Positions 13,843 through 22,219 of a DNA stretch of 34,314 nt are shown here, piece by piece. The DNA is taken from positions 1-34,314 of the forward strand of contig NZ_JAAFZA010000106.1 in assembly GCF_015356865.1 (NCBI RefSeq), in the 5' to 3' direction. Position 1 is the stretch's first letter; each line of letters opens with the position of its first letter. The DNA comes from Catenulispora pinisilvae. GTDB lineage: Bacteria; Actinomycetota; Actinomycetes; Streptomycetales; Catenulisporaceae. Position numbers and translations under genes: made by a program. A model generated the notes under the pieces. The model saw only the letters and a list, made by a program, of their open reading frames with translations, was not told the DNA's origin and ran no database searches.

Positions 13843-14665
13843 TCTCGGCCAGGAAGGCGTCGATCGCGGCGAACGTCACCGCCGGCTGCTCCAGCTGCGG
13901 CAGGTGCCCGGCACGCTCGATGACCTGGAAGCGCGAGCCGGGGATCAGGCCGGCGAACACGCGGCCGTACTCGGGCGTCGCGATCCGGTCCGACTCGCCC
14001 CACAGCACCTGGCTCGGCACCTTGATGGACGCCAGTTGGCCCGGCAGGTCCGGGTCGTGCATGTAGGGGTCGCCGGCCAGGGCCCTGAGGGCGGCCATGT
14101 TCGCGACCCGACCGGCGCGCTCGGCGTCGCTGAGCGAGGCCGGGTCGACGTAGAAGCGCTCTGGGTCGTGGAAGCTGTGCTCCGCCACCCCGCGGGCGTC
14201 CAGCGCGAAGAAGTCGGTCATCGGCAGCCCCGCCACGACGATGCCGACCGTGTCGACCACGACCAGCGCGCCGACCAGGCCCTCGGTGTCGCGGGCAGCC
14301 ATCTCGGCGGCGGCCCAGCCGCCGAGGGAGGAGCCGACGAGCAGGACGTCGCGCAGGCCTTCCGCGCGCAGCAGGTCGAGGTAGAGCTCGGCGAGGGTGG
14401 CGACGTTCGCCAGCCACTCGGGGCGCTCGGTGCCGTTCCATCCGGGGTGGGTGGGCAGCAGGGTCCGGTGCGTCTGCGCCAGGTGCGCGGCGATGTTGGC
14501 GACGGTGCCCGGACCCCCGCCGCCGTGCAGGACCAGGGCGGTGCGGCCGGACTGCGGGCCGGACTGCGGGCCAGACTCTTGGAGGGCGATGGCCAGGTCG
14601 GTACGGGAGTCGGCGGCGCCGGAGGCGGGGCGGACAGTGACGGTGCGCGATGTCGGTGAGGTCAT
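13826..14665 (-). CDS. alpha/beta-hydrolase
   Basis: A 279-residue single-domain alpha/beta-hydrolase. The oxyanion region is LVLHGGGGPG (45-54), the nucleophile elbow GSSLGG places Ser at 113, Asp226 is in GESDRI and His254 in AGHLPQ, giving a full triad with normal spacing. The cap segment (about 142-200) includes PMTDFFALDARGVAEHSFHD. The substrate is not predictable. The short repeat SGPQSGPQSG (31-40) reflects a DNA duplication. The ATG at 14665 is preceded by TTGCGT-N17-TATGGT-N6, so transcription probably starts at the ATG. It is divergent from MarR-DrrAB with a shared operator and is probably controlled by that MarR. Confidence 0.88.
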   Translation of the reverse strand: MTSPTSRTVTVRPASGAADSRTDLAIALQESGPQSGPQSGRTALVLHGGGGPGTVANIAAHLAQTHRTLLPTHPGWNGTERPEWLANVATLAELYLDLLRAEGLRDVLLVGSSLGGWAAAEMAARDTEGLVGALVVVDTVGIVVAGLPMTDFFALDARGVAEHSFHDPERFYVDPASLSDAERAGRVANMAALRALAGDPYMHDPDLPGQLASIKVPSQVLWGESDRIATPEYGRVFAGLIPGSRFQVIERAGHLPQLEQPAVTFAAIDAFLAETESGS

Positions 14666-14671
14666 GGCCCC

Positions 14672-14746
14672 ACCATAACTACACATGCTTAGCTACGCAA
14701 CCCTAGCTACGTATCGATAGCTAAGACTGTGTAGTCGGGCTATCAT
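14672..14746. promoter_or_regulatory. divergent leaderless promoters with three TAGCTA boxes
   Basis: TAGCTA, itself a palindrome, occurs at 14690, 14704 and 14718, exactly 14 bp apart; the outer two extend to the inverted pair CTTAGCTA/TAGCTAAG. On the minus strand TTGCGT (14700-14695), 17 nt, TATGGT (14677-14672) and 6 nt lead to the hydrolase ATG. On the plus strand TATCAT (14741-14746) and 7 nt lead to the marR ATG. Binding by the adjacent MarR is inferred. Confidence 0.65.
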
Positions 14747-14753
14747 CGGGGGC

Positions 14754-15170
14754 ATGCCCGTGGACATCAAAACGCTCGGCCACGCAGTCAAGCAGGTGCA
14801 GTACCGCCACCACCGCGCGATGGACATCCGGCTCGCCGAGGTCGGGACCACCCTGGTGCAGTGGGACGCGCTGCGCGCCATCGCCCGGAGCCCGGGCGCG
14901 TCGGGGCGGGAGCTGGCCGGCGAGACGTTCCAGGGCGAGCAGTCGTTCGGCACGCTGGCGACCCGGCTGGAGACCCGGAAGCTGATCCAGCGCCGGCCGG
15001 GCAAGGGACGCCGGGTCGAGCACTTCATCACCGAGGCGGGCGAGCAGGTGCTGGCCGCCGGGCACCCGATCGCGGAGGAGGTGCTGGGCGAGTCGTTCGC
15101 GCCGCTGGACGAGAGCGAGCGGGCGACCCTGCTCGCGCTGCTCCAGCGGGTCGCCGGGGGCGGCGCGTAG
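14754..15170 (+). CDS. MarR-family regulator beside an ABC exporter
   Basis: A 138-residue MarR-type winged helix protein. Core signatures are TTLVQWDALRAIARSPGASG, the recognition region TFQGEQSFGTLATRLETRKLI and the wing RRPGKGRRVEHFITEAG. No ribosome binding site is properly spaced, but TATCAT-N7-ATG suggests a leaderless mRNA starting at 14754. It is divergent from an alpha/beta-hydrolase and followed on the same strand by a DrrAB-type exporter 164 bp downstream; it is a likely local repressor of the hydrolase and perhaps of the exporter. Confidence 0.9.
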   Translation: MPVDIKTLGHAVKQVQYRHHRAMDIRLAEVGTTLVQWDALRAIARSPGASGRELAGETFQGEQSFGTLATRLETRKLIQRRPGKGRRVEHFITEAGEQVLAAGHPIAEEVLGESFAPLDESERATLLALLQRVAGGGA

Positions 15171-15182
15171 TCCGCGTTCCCG

Positions 15183-15312
15183 CTGTGTGAGTTCGTGTGT
15201 GAGCCCGTGCACGAGTCCGTGCACGAGTCCGTGTGTGAGCCCTGAGTCGGCCGGTGCCGGACCGTGTCAGGTCGTGTCAGCCCGTGTCAGGCCGGTGTCA
15301 GGACCGCGTCAG
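15183..15312 (+). repeat. two adjacent tandem-repeat blocks (12-bp and 10-11-bp units)
   Basis: Five 12-bp units (GTGTGTGAGCCC and GTGCACGAGTCC variants) run from 15183 to 15242. Five 10-11-bp units of CCGTGTCAGG type run from 15261 to 15312. They fill most of the 164-bp gap between marR and drrA and leave little room for a separate promoter. Confidence 0.8.
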
Positions 15313-15334
15313 GGCGGCTCGCGATGGTTGAGCC

Positions 15335-16336
15335 ATGGAGAACACAGCGATCGCAGTCACCGGACTGCGGAAGACCTACGGCGACAAAGTCGTCCTGGAC
15401 GGCATCGGCTTCGAGGTCGCCTCAGGCTCGGTCTTCTCGATGCTCGGCCCGAACGGGGCCGGCAAGACGACCACGGTGAACGTACTCACCACGCTCATGA
15501 AGCCGGACGCCGGGGCGATACGGGTGGCCGGGTTCGACGTGGCCACCCAGACCAAGCAGGTGCGGTCGGCGATCGGCGTGACCGGGCAGTTCGCCGCGGT
15601 CGACGAGCTGCTGACCGGGCGCGAGAACCTGCGGATGATGGCCGACCTGAAGCGGATCCGCTCTGCCGGGCAGCTGGTTTCCGGGCTCCTGGAGCGCTTC
15701 GAGCTGAGCGAGGCCGCGGACAAGCAGGCGTCGACCTACTCCGGCGGGATGCGGCGCAAGCTGGACCTGGCGATGACGTTGGTCGGGAGCCCGCAGATCA
15801 TCTTCCTGGACGAGCCGACCACCGGGTTGGACCCGCGGAGCCGGCGGACCATGTGGGAGATCGTGCGGGAGCTGGTGGCCGAGGGCACGACCATCTTCCT
15901 GACCACCCAGTACCTGGACGAGGCCGACCAGCTGGCCGGTCAGATCGCGGTGCTGGACGGCGGCCGGGTCGTCGCGCACGGCACTCCCGAAGAGCTCAAG
16001 CGCCAGATCCCCGGCACCCACGTGCGCCTCAGGTTCGCGACCCTGGCCGAGCTCGACAGCGCGGCGCGGGTGCTGCCCTCCGGAACGCGCGACGAGTCCG
16101 AGCTGACCCTGCGCGTGCCCGGCGACGGCACCTCCCGCGCACTGCGGGCCCTGCTGGACCGGCTCGACGAGCACGGGCTCGACTCCGAGGAGTTCTCCGT
16201 GCACACGCCGGACCTCGACGACGTCTTCCTGGCCCTCACCGGGCAGCCGGCCGACGGCGAGTCCGCCGCACAGGCCGCCCAGTCCGACCAGTCCAACCAG
16301 TCCACCCACCCCGCCACGGAGGCGACCGCATCATGA
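15335..16336 (+). CDS. DrrA-type ABC transporter ATP-binding protein
   Basis: A 333-residue nucleotide-binding subunit. Walker A GPNGAGKT is at 38-45, the signature YSGGM at 135-139 and Walker B/D-loop FLDEPTTGLD around D159. The C-terminal extension (about 220-310), with RLRFATLAEL and SVHTPDLDDVFLALTG, is typical of the DrrA/daunorubicin-resistance and nodulation-export group. The end (QSDQSNQSTHPATEA) is a low-complexity tail built by a short DNA repeat. It overlaps the permease start as ATGA (16333-16336), so the two are translationally coupled. The ATG at 15335 has only a weak ribosome binding site. The exported substrate is unknown. Confidence 0.93.
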   Translation: MENTAIAVTGLRKTYGDKVVLDGIGFEVASGSVFSMLGPNGAGKTTTVNVLTTLMKPDAGAIRVAGFDVATQTKQVRSAIGVTGQFAAVDELLTGRENLRMMADLKRIRSAGQLVSGLLERFELSEAADKQASTYSGGMRRKLDLAMTLVGSPQIIFLDEPTTGLDPRSRRTMWEIVRELVAEGTTIFLTTQYLDEADQLAGQIAVLDGGRVVAHGTPEELKRQIPGTHVRLRFATLAELDSAARVLPSGTRDESELTLRVPGDGTSRALRALLDRLDEHGLDSEEFSVHTPDLDDVFLALTGQPADGESAAQAAQSDQSNQSTHPATEATAS

Positions 16337-17097
16337 GCACCCCATCCACCGCCCTCGGCGACTCGGCGATCATGCTGCGCCGCAACTTCCGCCACACCGT
16401 CCGCAACCCCGTGACCGTCTTCAACGCGATCCTCTTCCCGATCGTCATGATGCTGATGTTCGTGTACGTCTTCGGCGGCGCGTTCAAGGTCCCCGGCAGC
16501 TACGTGGACTACGCCGTGCCCGGCCTGATCGTCATGGCCATCACCTACGGCCTGGGCCCGACCGCGACCTCCGTCAACGACGACATGACCAAGGGCATCA
16601 TCAACCGCTTCAAGACCATGGACGTCTCCCGCGGCGCGGTCCTGACCGGCCACGTGGTGGCCACCACGGTCCGCAGCGTGATAGCGGTCGGGGCCATCAT
16701 CGGCGTCGGCTTCGCGATGGGCTTCCGCTCCCACGGCAGCCTGCTCGACTGGCTCGGCGCGATCGGCCTGGTGCTGCTGCTGGCCTTCGCGACCAGCTGG
16801 CTGACGGTGGCGATGGGGCTGGCCGCCAAGTCGGTGGAGTCCGCCGGGCTGGCGACCGTGCCGCTGATCATGCTGCCCTTCCTGAGCAGCGCGTTCGTGC
16901 CGGCCTCGACCATGAAGACCGGGGTGAAGCAGTTCGCCGAGTACCAGCCCTTCACCCCGATCATCGAGACGCTGCGCGGGCTGCTCTCCGGCGGCCACCT
17001 CACGACCAGCCACACCGTGCAGGCCCTGGCCTGGTGCGTCGGGTTCGCCGTCCTGGGCTACCTGTGGGCGGTGTCGACGTTCAAGAAGCGAGCGTGA
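16333..17097 (+). CDS. DrrB-type ABC-2 permease
   Basis: A 254-residue ABC-2 family permease with six predicted membrane helices. Typical features are the cytoplasmic start RRNFRHTVRNPVTVFNAILFP, the MMLMFVYVFGGAF helix, NDDMTKGIINRFKTMDVSRGAVLTGH and the late segment YQPFTPIIETLRGLLSGG. With the preceding ATPase it forms a two-component exporter of the kind that gives self-resistance to anthracyclines and related compounds; the actual substrate is unknown. The ATG overlaps the ATPase stop. Its 3' end overlaps the convergent AfsR-like gene by 17 bp, and a strong hairpin lies about 40 nt further on. Confidence 0.92.
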   Translation: MSTPSTALGDSAIMLRRNFRHTVRNPVTVFNAILFPIVMMLMFVYVFGGAFKVPGSYVDYAVPGLIVMAITYGLGPTATSVNDDMTKGIINRFKTMDVSRGAVLTGHVVATTVRSVIAVGAIIGVGFAMGFRSHGSLLDWLGAIGLVLLLAFATSWLTVAMGLAAKSVESAGLATVPLIMLPFLSSAFVPASTMKTGVKQFAEYQPFTPIIETLRGLLSGGHLTTSHTVQALAWCVGFAVLGYLWAVSTFKKRA

Positions 17098-20000
17098 CCT
17101 GGGTGAGCTCGGACCAGTCGGTCCGGCTCCCCTGCCGAACCGCCTCGGTGAACTCCATGTCACCGAGGCGGTTTCGCGCTTCCCGCTCGATCCGCGCCTC
17201 GTCCGGGAGCGAGTCCTCGGGCAGTCCGCGCAGTGCGGCGGCCGCGCCGAGCAGTCGCGCGGCCTGCTCCGGCCGGTCGGCGCGCAGGGCCAGGTCCGCC
17301 ACTCCGACCAGCATCGCGCCGATCAGCAGCGGAAGCCCGGTCTCGGCCGCGGCCGCGATGGCCTCGGCGCTGTGGGTGCGGGCCTGGCCCAGGTCTTCGG
17401 TGAGGCGGGAAAGCAGATCGTGGTGCGTCGCGCGGAAGTTCGCCCGCTCCGCTTCCGCGCCCAGCACGGACGTCGCGATGCCGAGCTGGCGCCGGGCCTC
17501 CGCGGGCTCGCCGGACCACCGGGCCAGATCCGCCTTCGCCAGCGCCACCTCGAACCGGGCGTTCGGCCAGCTGACGCGTTCGGCGTTCTGGGCGGCCTCG
17601 CCGATCGCGGCCGCCGAGGCCTGCTCGTTGCCGTCCATCCAGTAGAGCATCGCCAGGCGGGCTTGCATCCGGATGACGTCCTCGGGGGCACCGGCCTCGG
17701 AGAGCACCACGACCGCCTGCTCATAGAGCTCCGCGGCCCTGGTGAACTCGCCGCGCATGGTGATCCGATCGGCCACCTCGGTCAGCGCGAACGAGATCCC
17801 GAACCGCTCGCCGAGGGCCTGGAACTCGGCGAGCGCCGTCTCCAGGTACTCGTCCGCGTCCAGCCCGCCCTGGCCGAACATGACCCGCATCTTGCCCATC
17901 TGTAGCCGGGCCAGGGCGCGCACCCACGGATTCTCGTCTTCCAGCTGTGGCTCGAACGCGGACAGGATCTCCTGTGGCGCCCGCAGCAGCCGCTCCAGCG
18001 GCTCGATGAGGGCGATCCCCGGGTGCCGGTGCGCGCTGGGCTCTATGTGCCGGCTGGCCTCGTACGCCTTGTGGATCCACTCCTCGGCGGCGTGCTCGTC
18101 GCTCCGCCCGGAGGTCACGAACATGCCGATGAGCGCGTAGACCACGGCCCGGACCTCGTCGGTCGTCTCGCCGGGCAGCGCGGCGGCGGCGGTCAGGTAC
18201 TCCAGGCCCTCGCTCCGGAATCCGGCCAGCCACCAGTACCAGCCCGAGGACGCGGCGAGCCGCATCGCCGCCTGCGTCGCACCGGCCGCCAGCGCACCGG
18301 CCGCAGGTGCCTCGGCCGCAGGCGAGCTGGCGGCGCGTGCTTCGGCCGCGTGCGTCCCGGCCGCGAGCGCGCCGCGCATGGCCGCCGCGATATTGCCGTG
18401 CTCGGCGTTCAGGACGGCGAGCCACTTCACCTGATCGGCCAGGCGCAGCTCCGGTTCCGCGGTCTCGGTCAGCGAGGTGAAGTAGGCCAGGTGGGCTTCC
18501 CGCGTCGCCTCCGCTTCGCCCGCCTCAGCCAGCCGCTGCCCGGCGTACTCCCGGATCGTGCCGCTCATCCGATAGCGCGGCGCGTCCTCAGCCCCGCCGT
18601 CGGCGACCACCAGCGACTTCTCGATCAGCGCGGTCAGCAGCTCCAGCACCGACTCCGGTTCGACCTCGGCCCCGACCTCGACCCCGGCGCAGACCTGCTC
18701 GGCAGCCTCCAGACTCGCCCCGCCTGAGAACACCGAGAGCCGTCGCAGAACCACGCGTTCCTCATCGGACAGTAGCTCCCAGCTCCAGTCGACCACCGCG
18801 CGCAGCGTCCGGTGCCGGGGCAACGCGATCCGGCTGCCGCCGGTGAGCAGCCGGAACCGGTCATCGAGGCGGTTCGCCAGCTGCTCCACCGACATGGTCC
18901 GCAGCCGCGCCGCCGCGAGCTCGATGGCCAGTGGCATCCCGTCCAGGGCCCGGCACACCCGGGCCATCGTGGCCAGCTGCTGGGCGTCGGCCGCCAGATC
19001 CGGGCGCACCGCCTGGGCCCGGTCCCGCAGCAGCTGGACGGCCGGGGACGCCGCGATCTCGTCCCGGTCCGCGTCCTGCGCCGGCAGCCTCAGCGGGCTG
19101 ACCGGCCACAGCGCCTCACCGGTGATGCCGAGCGGCTCCCGGCTGGTCGCCAGGATCCGCAGGCCCCGGCACTCGCCGAGCACCCGGTGCGCGAACATCG
19201 CCGCGGACTCGATGACGTGCTCGCAGTTGTCGAGGATGAGCAGGGCCCGCCGCTCGCGCATCGCCGTGACGAACCGGTCCGCGGGCTCGGCGTTCGGGTT
19301 CTCGCCGAGCAGCGTGTCCCGCAGACCCAATGCGGCCAGCGCGGCTTGGGCCACGTCGGCCACGCCGCCGTCCGGGCCGATCGCGGCCAGTTCCACCAGC
19401 CACGCCCCGTCCGACAGATCGCCGAGCGCCGTGCGCGCGGCCTCCACGGCCAGCCGGGTCTTCCCGGCGCCGCCGGGCCCGATGACGGTGGTGAGCCGCT
19501 GCCCCTCGACGAGGTCGCGGACCGCGGCCACGTCCGCGTCCCGGCCGACGAAACTCGTCAGCTCCGAGCGCAGGTTGGTCTTGCGCGTCTGCTCACGGCG
19601 GCCGCCGAGTTCGCCCCGCAGCAGGGCGACGTGCAGCGCGGACAGCTCCGGCGAGGGGTCGACACCCAGTTCGTCGGCCAGCGCCTCCCTTGTGCGCTGA
19701 TACACCTGCAACGCCTCGCTGTCGCGCCCCGCGGCGTTGAGCGCCTTCATCAGCGCCGCGACCAGCCGTTCGCGGGTCGGGTGCGCGGCCACCAGATCGC
19801 TCAGCTCGGTGACCAGCTCCGCACCGCGCCCGAGCGCGAGTTCGGCCTCGAAGCGCTCCTCGCCGGCGGTCAGCCGGATCCCTTCGAGCCGGACGACCAC
19901 CGCCTCGAACGCGCCGCTCTCCTGCAAGCCCACGTCCTGCATCGCGTCGCCGCGCCAGAGCGCGAAGGCCTCGCGCAGCAGCCGGGCCCGCTCGGACACG

Positions 20001-20338
20001 TCCTGGCCCGCCGCCTGGCTCGCGCTGACCAGCCGCTCGAAACGCACGGCGTCCACCGCGTCCGGGTCCACGGTCAGCCGGTAGCCGTCGGTGAGCCCGT
20101 CGATCGCCGCGTCCGGCAGCGCCTTGCGCAGCCGGGACATCAGGCGCTGCAAGGCGTTCGCCGCGTCGGACGGCGGGTTCTCGCCCCAGATCCAGTCGAC
20201 CAGCGAGCCCTTGGGCACCACCTGGTTCGGCCGCAGGGCCAGGGCGATCAGTACTCCGCGCAGGCGCGCGCCCGGGACGTCGGCCAAGCCACCGTCGTCC
20301 GTACGGACCTCCAACGGCCCCAACATCGCGATCTGCAC
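17081..20338 (-). CDS. AfsR-like SARP regulator (HTH-BTAD-NTPase-TPR)
   Basis: A 1085-residue giant regulator. Residues 1-95 form an OmpR-type winged helix (MLGPLEVRTDDG, GVLIALALRPNQVV, NALQRLMSRLRKAL, DGYRLTV). Residues 96-243 form the bacterial transcriptional activator (BTAD) domain with FERLV and GVDPSPELSALHVALLRGEL. An NTPase of the STAND/NB-ARC type follows, with Walker A GPGGAGKT at 287-294 and Walker B LLILDNCEH at 366-374. The remainder is winged-helix and TPR-like helical, broken by an Ala-rich insert encoded by near-repeats (around 18290-18370). Such proteins activate secondary-metabolite or developmental genes. The start is GTG 20338 with AGGA about 9 nt upstream. No biosynthetic cluster is visible nearby, so the target is unknown; the convergent DrrAB exporter is one possibility. 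Confidence 0.92.
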   Translation of the reverse strand: MQIAMLGPLEVRTDDGGLADVPGARLRGVLIALALRPNQVVPKGSLVDWIWGENPPSDAANALQRLMSRLRKALPDAAIDGLTDGYRLTVDPDAVDAVRFERLVSASQAAGQDVSERARLLREAFALWRGDAMQDVGLQESGAFEAVVVRLEGIRLTAGEERFEAELALGRGAELVTELSDLVAAHPTRERLVAALMKALNAAGRDSEALQVYQRTREALADELGVDPSPELSALHVALLRGELGGRREQTRKTNLRSELTSFVGRDADVAAVRDLVEGQRLTTVIGPGGAGKTRLAVEAARTALGDLSDGAWLVELAAIGPDGGVADVAQAALAALGLRDTLLGENPNAEPADRFVTAMRERRALLILDNCEHVIESAAMFAHRVLGECRGLRILATSREPLGITGEALWPVSPLRLPAQDADRDEIAASPAVQLLRDRAQAVRPDLAADAQQLATMARVCRALDGMPLAIELAAARLRTMSVEQLANRLDDRFRLLTGGSRIALPRHRTLRAVVDWSWELLSDEERVVLRRLSVFSGGASLEAAEQVCAGVEVGAEVEPESVLELLTALIEKSLVVADGGAEDAPRYRMSGTIREYAGQRLAEAGEAEATREAHLAYFTSLTETAEPELRLADQVKWLAVLNAEHGNIAAAMRGALAAGTHAAEARAASSPAAEAPAAGALAAGATQAAMRLAASSGWYWWLAGFRSEGLEYLTAAAALPGETTDEVRAVVYALIGMFVTSGRSDEHAAEEWIHKAYEASRHIEPSAHRHPGIALIEPLERLLRAPQEILSAFEPQLEDENPWVRALARLQMGKMRVMFGQGGLDADEYLETALAEFQALGERFGISFALTEVADRITMRGEFTRAAELYEQAVVVLSEAGAPEDVIRMQARLAMLYWMDGNEQASAAAIGEAAQNAERVSWPNARFEVALAKADLARWSGEPAEARRQLGIATSVLGAEAERANFRATHHDLLSRLTEDLGQARTHSAEAIAAAAETGLPLLIGAMLVGVADLALRADRPEQAARLLGAAAALRGLPEDSLPDEARIEREARNRLGDMEFTEAVRQGSRTDWSELTQVTLAS
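17138..17173 (+). terminator. 13-bp hairpin downstream of drrB, inside the AfsR-like gene
   Basis: AACCGCCTCGGTG (17138-17150) and CACCGAGGCGGTT (17161-17173) form a perfect stem with a 10-nt loop, about 40 nt past the DrrB stop. It lies within the coding end of the convergent regulator gene. No T tract is present. Confidence 0.6.
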
Positions 20339-20422
20339 GCGCTGATCCTGCCATGTGCGGCGGTTGTGGGCATCAGGCTGCCCGGCGCGCTGGCTCGGGA
20401 CGATCGGCGCACGGCCGTCGGC

Positions 20423-21325
20423 TCAGCGCGGTGCGCTCAGTGCGGCCCGCGCGAGGTCTCGCAGCCAGGCATGTGCGCGGTCGGTGTCATAGCGCTGATG
20501 CCACGACAGGAAGACCGGCGCCGGGCGCAGGTCGAGCGGCAGTGGAAGCGCGAGCAGACCGAGATCGGCGACCGGACGCCGCGTGGTCGACTCCGGCGCG
20601 GTGACCACCAGGTCGCTGTCCCGGACGAACTCCAGCGCGGTGGCCTCGGTCGGAGCGGTCGCCACCACGCGCCGTGCCAGTCCGAGCCCGGCCAGGGCAT
20701 CGTCGAGGCCGCCGGCCAGGTTGCCCCGACGGGACACGGCGACGTGGTCGGCGGCGGCGTACCGCTCGGCGGTCAGCGCCTCCCGGCCGCCGCCCAGCGG
20801 GTGTCCCCGCCGGACGACGACCACCTGGTCGGTCTCGGCCACCCGCTCGCCGTGGACGTCCGGGGCGGTCGGCGGGTTCGCGTTCGCTTCCAGGTCCACC
20901 TCGCCACGCCGCAGCCCCGGATTGTCGGTGCTGGATTCGGCGATGAAGCGCAGCCGCACGCCCGGCGCCTGCTCCCGCACGGCCGCCAGAAGGGCGGGTC
21001 CGCCGAGCGCGACCAGCGAATCGTGCCAGCGCAGGGTGAAGGTGCGTCCCAGGGCCGGCAGATCCAGCTCGCGGCTCGGCGCCAAGACGCCCTGGACTTG
21101 CTGCAACAGCGCGTGCACTTGGGCCCGGACGGCGATCGCGTAGGGCGTCGGCGTCATGGTGCGGCCGGTGCGCACCATGATCTGGTCGCCGGTGGTGCGC
21201 CGGATGCGGCCCAGACTGCGGCTCATCGCCGGGGCGGTGACGTGCAGCCGGTCGGCGGCCCCGGCCACGCTGCCCTCTTCGAGCAGGGCGTCGAGGGCGG
21301 CCAGCAGGTTCAGATCCAGTTGCAT
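20423..21325 (-). CDS. LysR-family regulator
   Basis: A 300-residue LysR-type regulator. The N-terminal winged helix reads MQLDLNLLAALDALLEEGSV, then AADRLHVTAPAMSRSLGRIR with the recognition helix, and GRTMTPTPYA at the wing. The effector-binding domain spans about 90-290. The ATG at 21325 aligns with family starts and has TAGAAT exactly 7 nt upstream and no ribosome binding site, so the mRNA is probably leaderless; the frame is open further upstream but would cover the promoter. It is divergent from the inositol-monophosphatase-like/NAD(P)-binding gene pair and probably controls it. Confidence 0.9.
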   Translation of the reverse strand: MQLDLNLLAALDALLEEGSVAGAADRLHVTAPAMSRSLGRIRRTTGDQIMVRTGRTMTPTPYAIAVRAQVHALLQQVQGVLAPSRELDLPALGRTFTLRWHDSLVALGGPALLAAVREQAPGVRLRFIAESSTDNPGLRRGEVDLEANANPPTAPDVHGERVAETDQVVVVRRGHPLGGGREALTAERYAAADHVAVSRRGNLAGGLDDALAGLGLARRVVATAPTEATALEFVRDSDLVVTAPESTTRRPVADLGLLALPLPLDLRPAPVFLSWHQRYDTDRAHAWLRDLARAALSAPR

Positions 21326-21332
21326 GGGAGTC

Positions 21333-21385
21333 ATTCTAGGCGTGCTTGACATGCACTTGTAGTTAATGATGGGCCTGCTTACCGT
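21333..21385. promoter_or_regulatory. divergent leaderless promoters with a LysR-type box
   Basis: On the plus strand TTGTAG (21357-21362), 17 nt and TACCGT (21380-21385) are followed by 7 nt and the ATG at 21393. On the minus strand TAGAAT (21338-21333) is followed by 7 nt and the lysR ATG. GTGC-N7-GCAC (21342-21356) contains the T-N11-A pattern of LysR sites and lies between the two promoters. Confidence 0.6.
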
Positions 21386-21392
21386 CGTGGAC

Positions 21393-22202
21393 ATGACCGA
21401 AACGAAGAACGACGTCATCGCCGACGCCGAGGTGTTGGCGCAGACCGCGGCGGCGGTCCGCGAAGCGGGTTCGGTGCTGCGGGAGCGCTTCGGCGCCGTG
21501 GCGGCCTACCGCACCCGCGAGGACCTGATGCGGCTGCTCGCCGCCAACGACGAGGCGGCGCTGGAGATCCTGCGCCCGCGGCTGTCGCGCCTGCGGCCGG
21601 ACGCACGCTGGGTCCAGGAGGAACTCGCCGGCGGCGCGCTGCCGGCCGGCCGGTGGTGGGTCGTGGACCCGGCCGAGGGCAACGTCAACCATCTGCACGG
21701 CCTGCCGGAATGGGCCGTGACCGCGACTCTGGTCCAGGCGAACGAGCCGGTGCTCACCGCCGTCCACCTGCCGCTGACCGGCCAGACCTACACCGCGCTG
21801 GCCGGCGGCGGCGCGTTCCTCGACGGCCGGCCGCTGCGCGTCTCCGGCGCCGCCGACCTCGGCCTGAGCCTGGTCGCGACCAGCCAGGCGCGCCCGGACG
21901 AGGACGAGCGGGTCGTGCGGCGGGTCGGCGACTCGATCGGCGCGATGCTCCGCGCCGCGCTCGTGGTGCGGACGTCGGTCCCGGCGACCCTGCACCTGGC
22001 CGACGTGGCCGCCGGCCGGGTCGACGCGTTCTGGCAGTTCGCCGGTGCCCGCGCGGATCTGCTGCCCGGGGCGCTGCTCGTCACCGAAGCCGGCGGTCGG
22101 GTCTCGGACGCCGAGGGCCGGCCCTGGAGTCCGGCCAGCGAGAGCTTCCTGGCTGCCGCGCCCGGAGTGCACGCCGCCGCAGTCGCCACGCTTTCCCACT
22201 GA
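21393..22202 (+). CDS. inositol-monophosphatase-fold protein with altered metal motif
   Basis: A 269-residue protein of the inositol monophosphatase/FBPase fold. The first motif is WVQEEL (Glu76-Glu77). The second reads WWVVDPAEGNVNHLHGLPEW where typical members have DPxDGTxNF, so the second Asp is Glu and the Thr is Asn. The third appears as ARADLLPGALLVTEAGG with Asp222 retained and the usual Trp missing. The fold and most metal ligands remain, so phosphatase activity on an unusual substrate or with altered metal use is possible. I prefer the ATG at 21393 because TACCGT-N7 precedes it; an upstream ATG at 21366 is in frame. It lies 17 nt before the NAD(P)-binding gene and divergent from LysR. 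Confidence 0.85.
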   Translation: MTETKNDVIADAEVLAQTAAAVREAGSVLRERFGAVAAYRTREDLMRLLAANDEAALEILRPRLSRLRPDARWVQEELAGGALPAGRWWVVDPAEGNVNHLHGLPEWAVTATLVQANEPVLTAVHLPLTGQTYTALAGGGAFLDGRPLRVSGAADLGLSLVATSQARPDEDERVVRRVGDSIGAMLRAALVVRTSVPATLHLADVAAGRVDAFWQFAGARADLLPGALLVTEAGGRVSDAEGRPWSPASESFLAAAPGVHAAAVATLSH

Positions 22203-22219
22203 AGAAGGAACCAGATCCC

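Noticed and set aside
15183..15312. The repeat blocks as a CRISPR array
   Set aside because: Units are 10-12 bp with no spacers and no cas genes are present.
15187..16332. Upstream extension of the DrrB frame
   Set aside because: It overlaps the well-supported DrrA gene in another frame; the real permease starts at ATG 16333 with ATGA coupling.
14754..20338. A biosynthetic gene cluster around MarR, DrrAB and the AfsR-like regulator
   Set aside because: No synthase, ligase or tailoring enzyme lies in the window; the exporter and the regulator are not enough.
18812..21349. An 845-codon plus-strand open frame
   Set aside because: It is opposite the AfsR-like and LysR genes and shows no domain; it is a composition effect.
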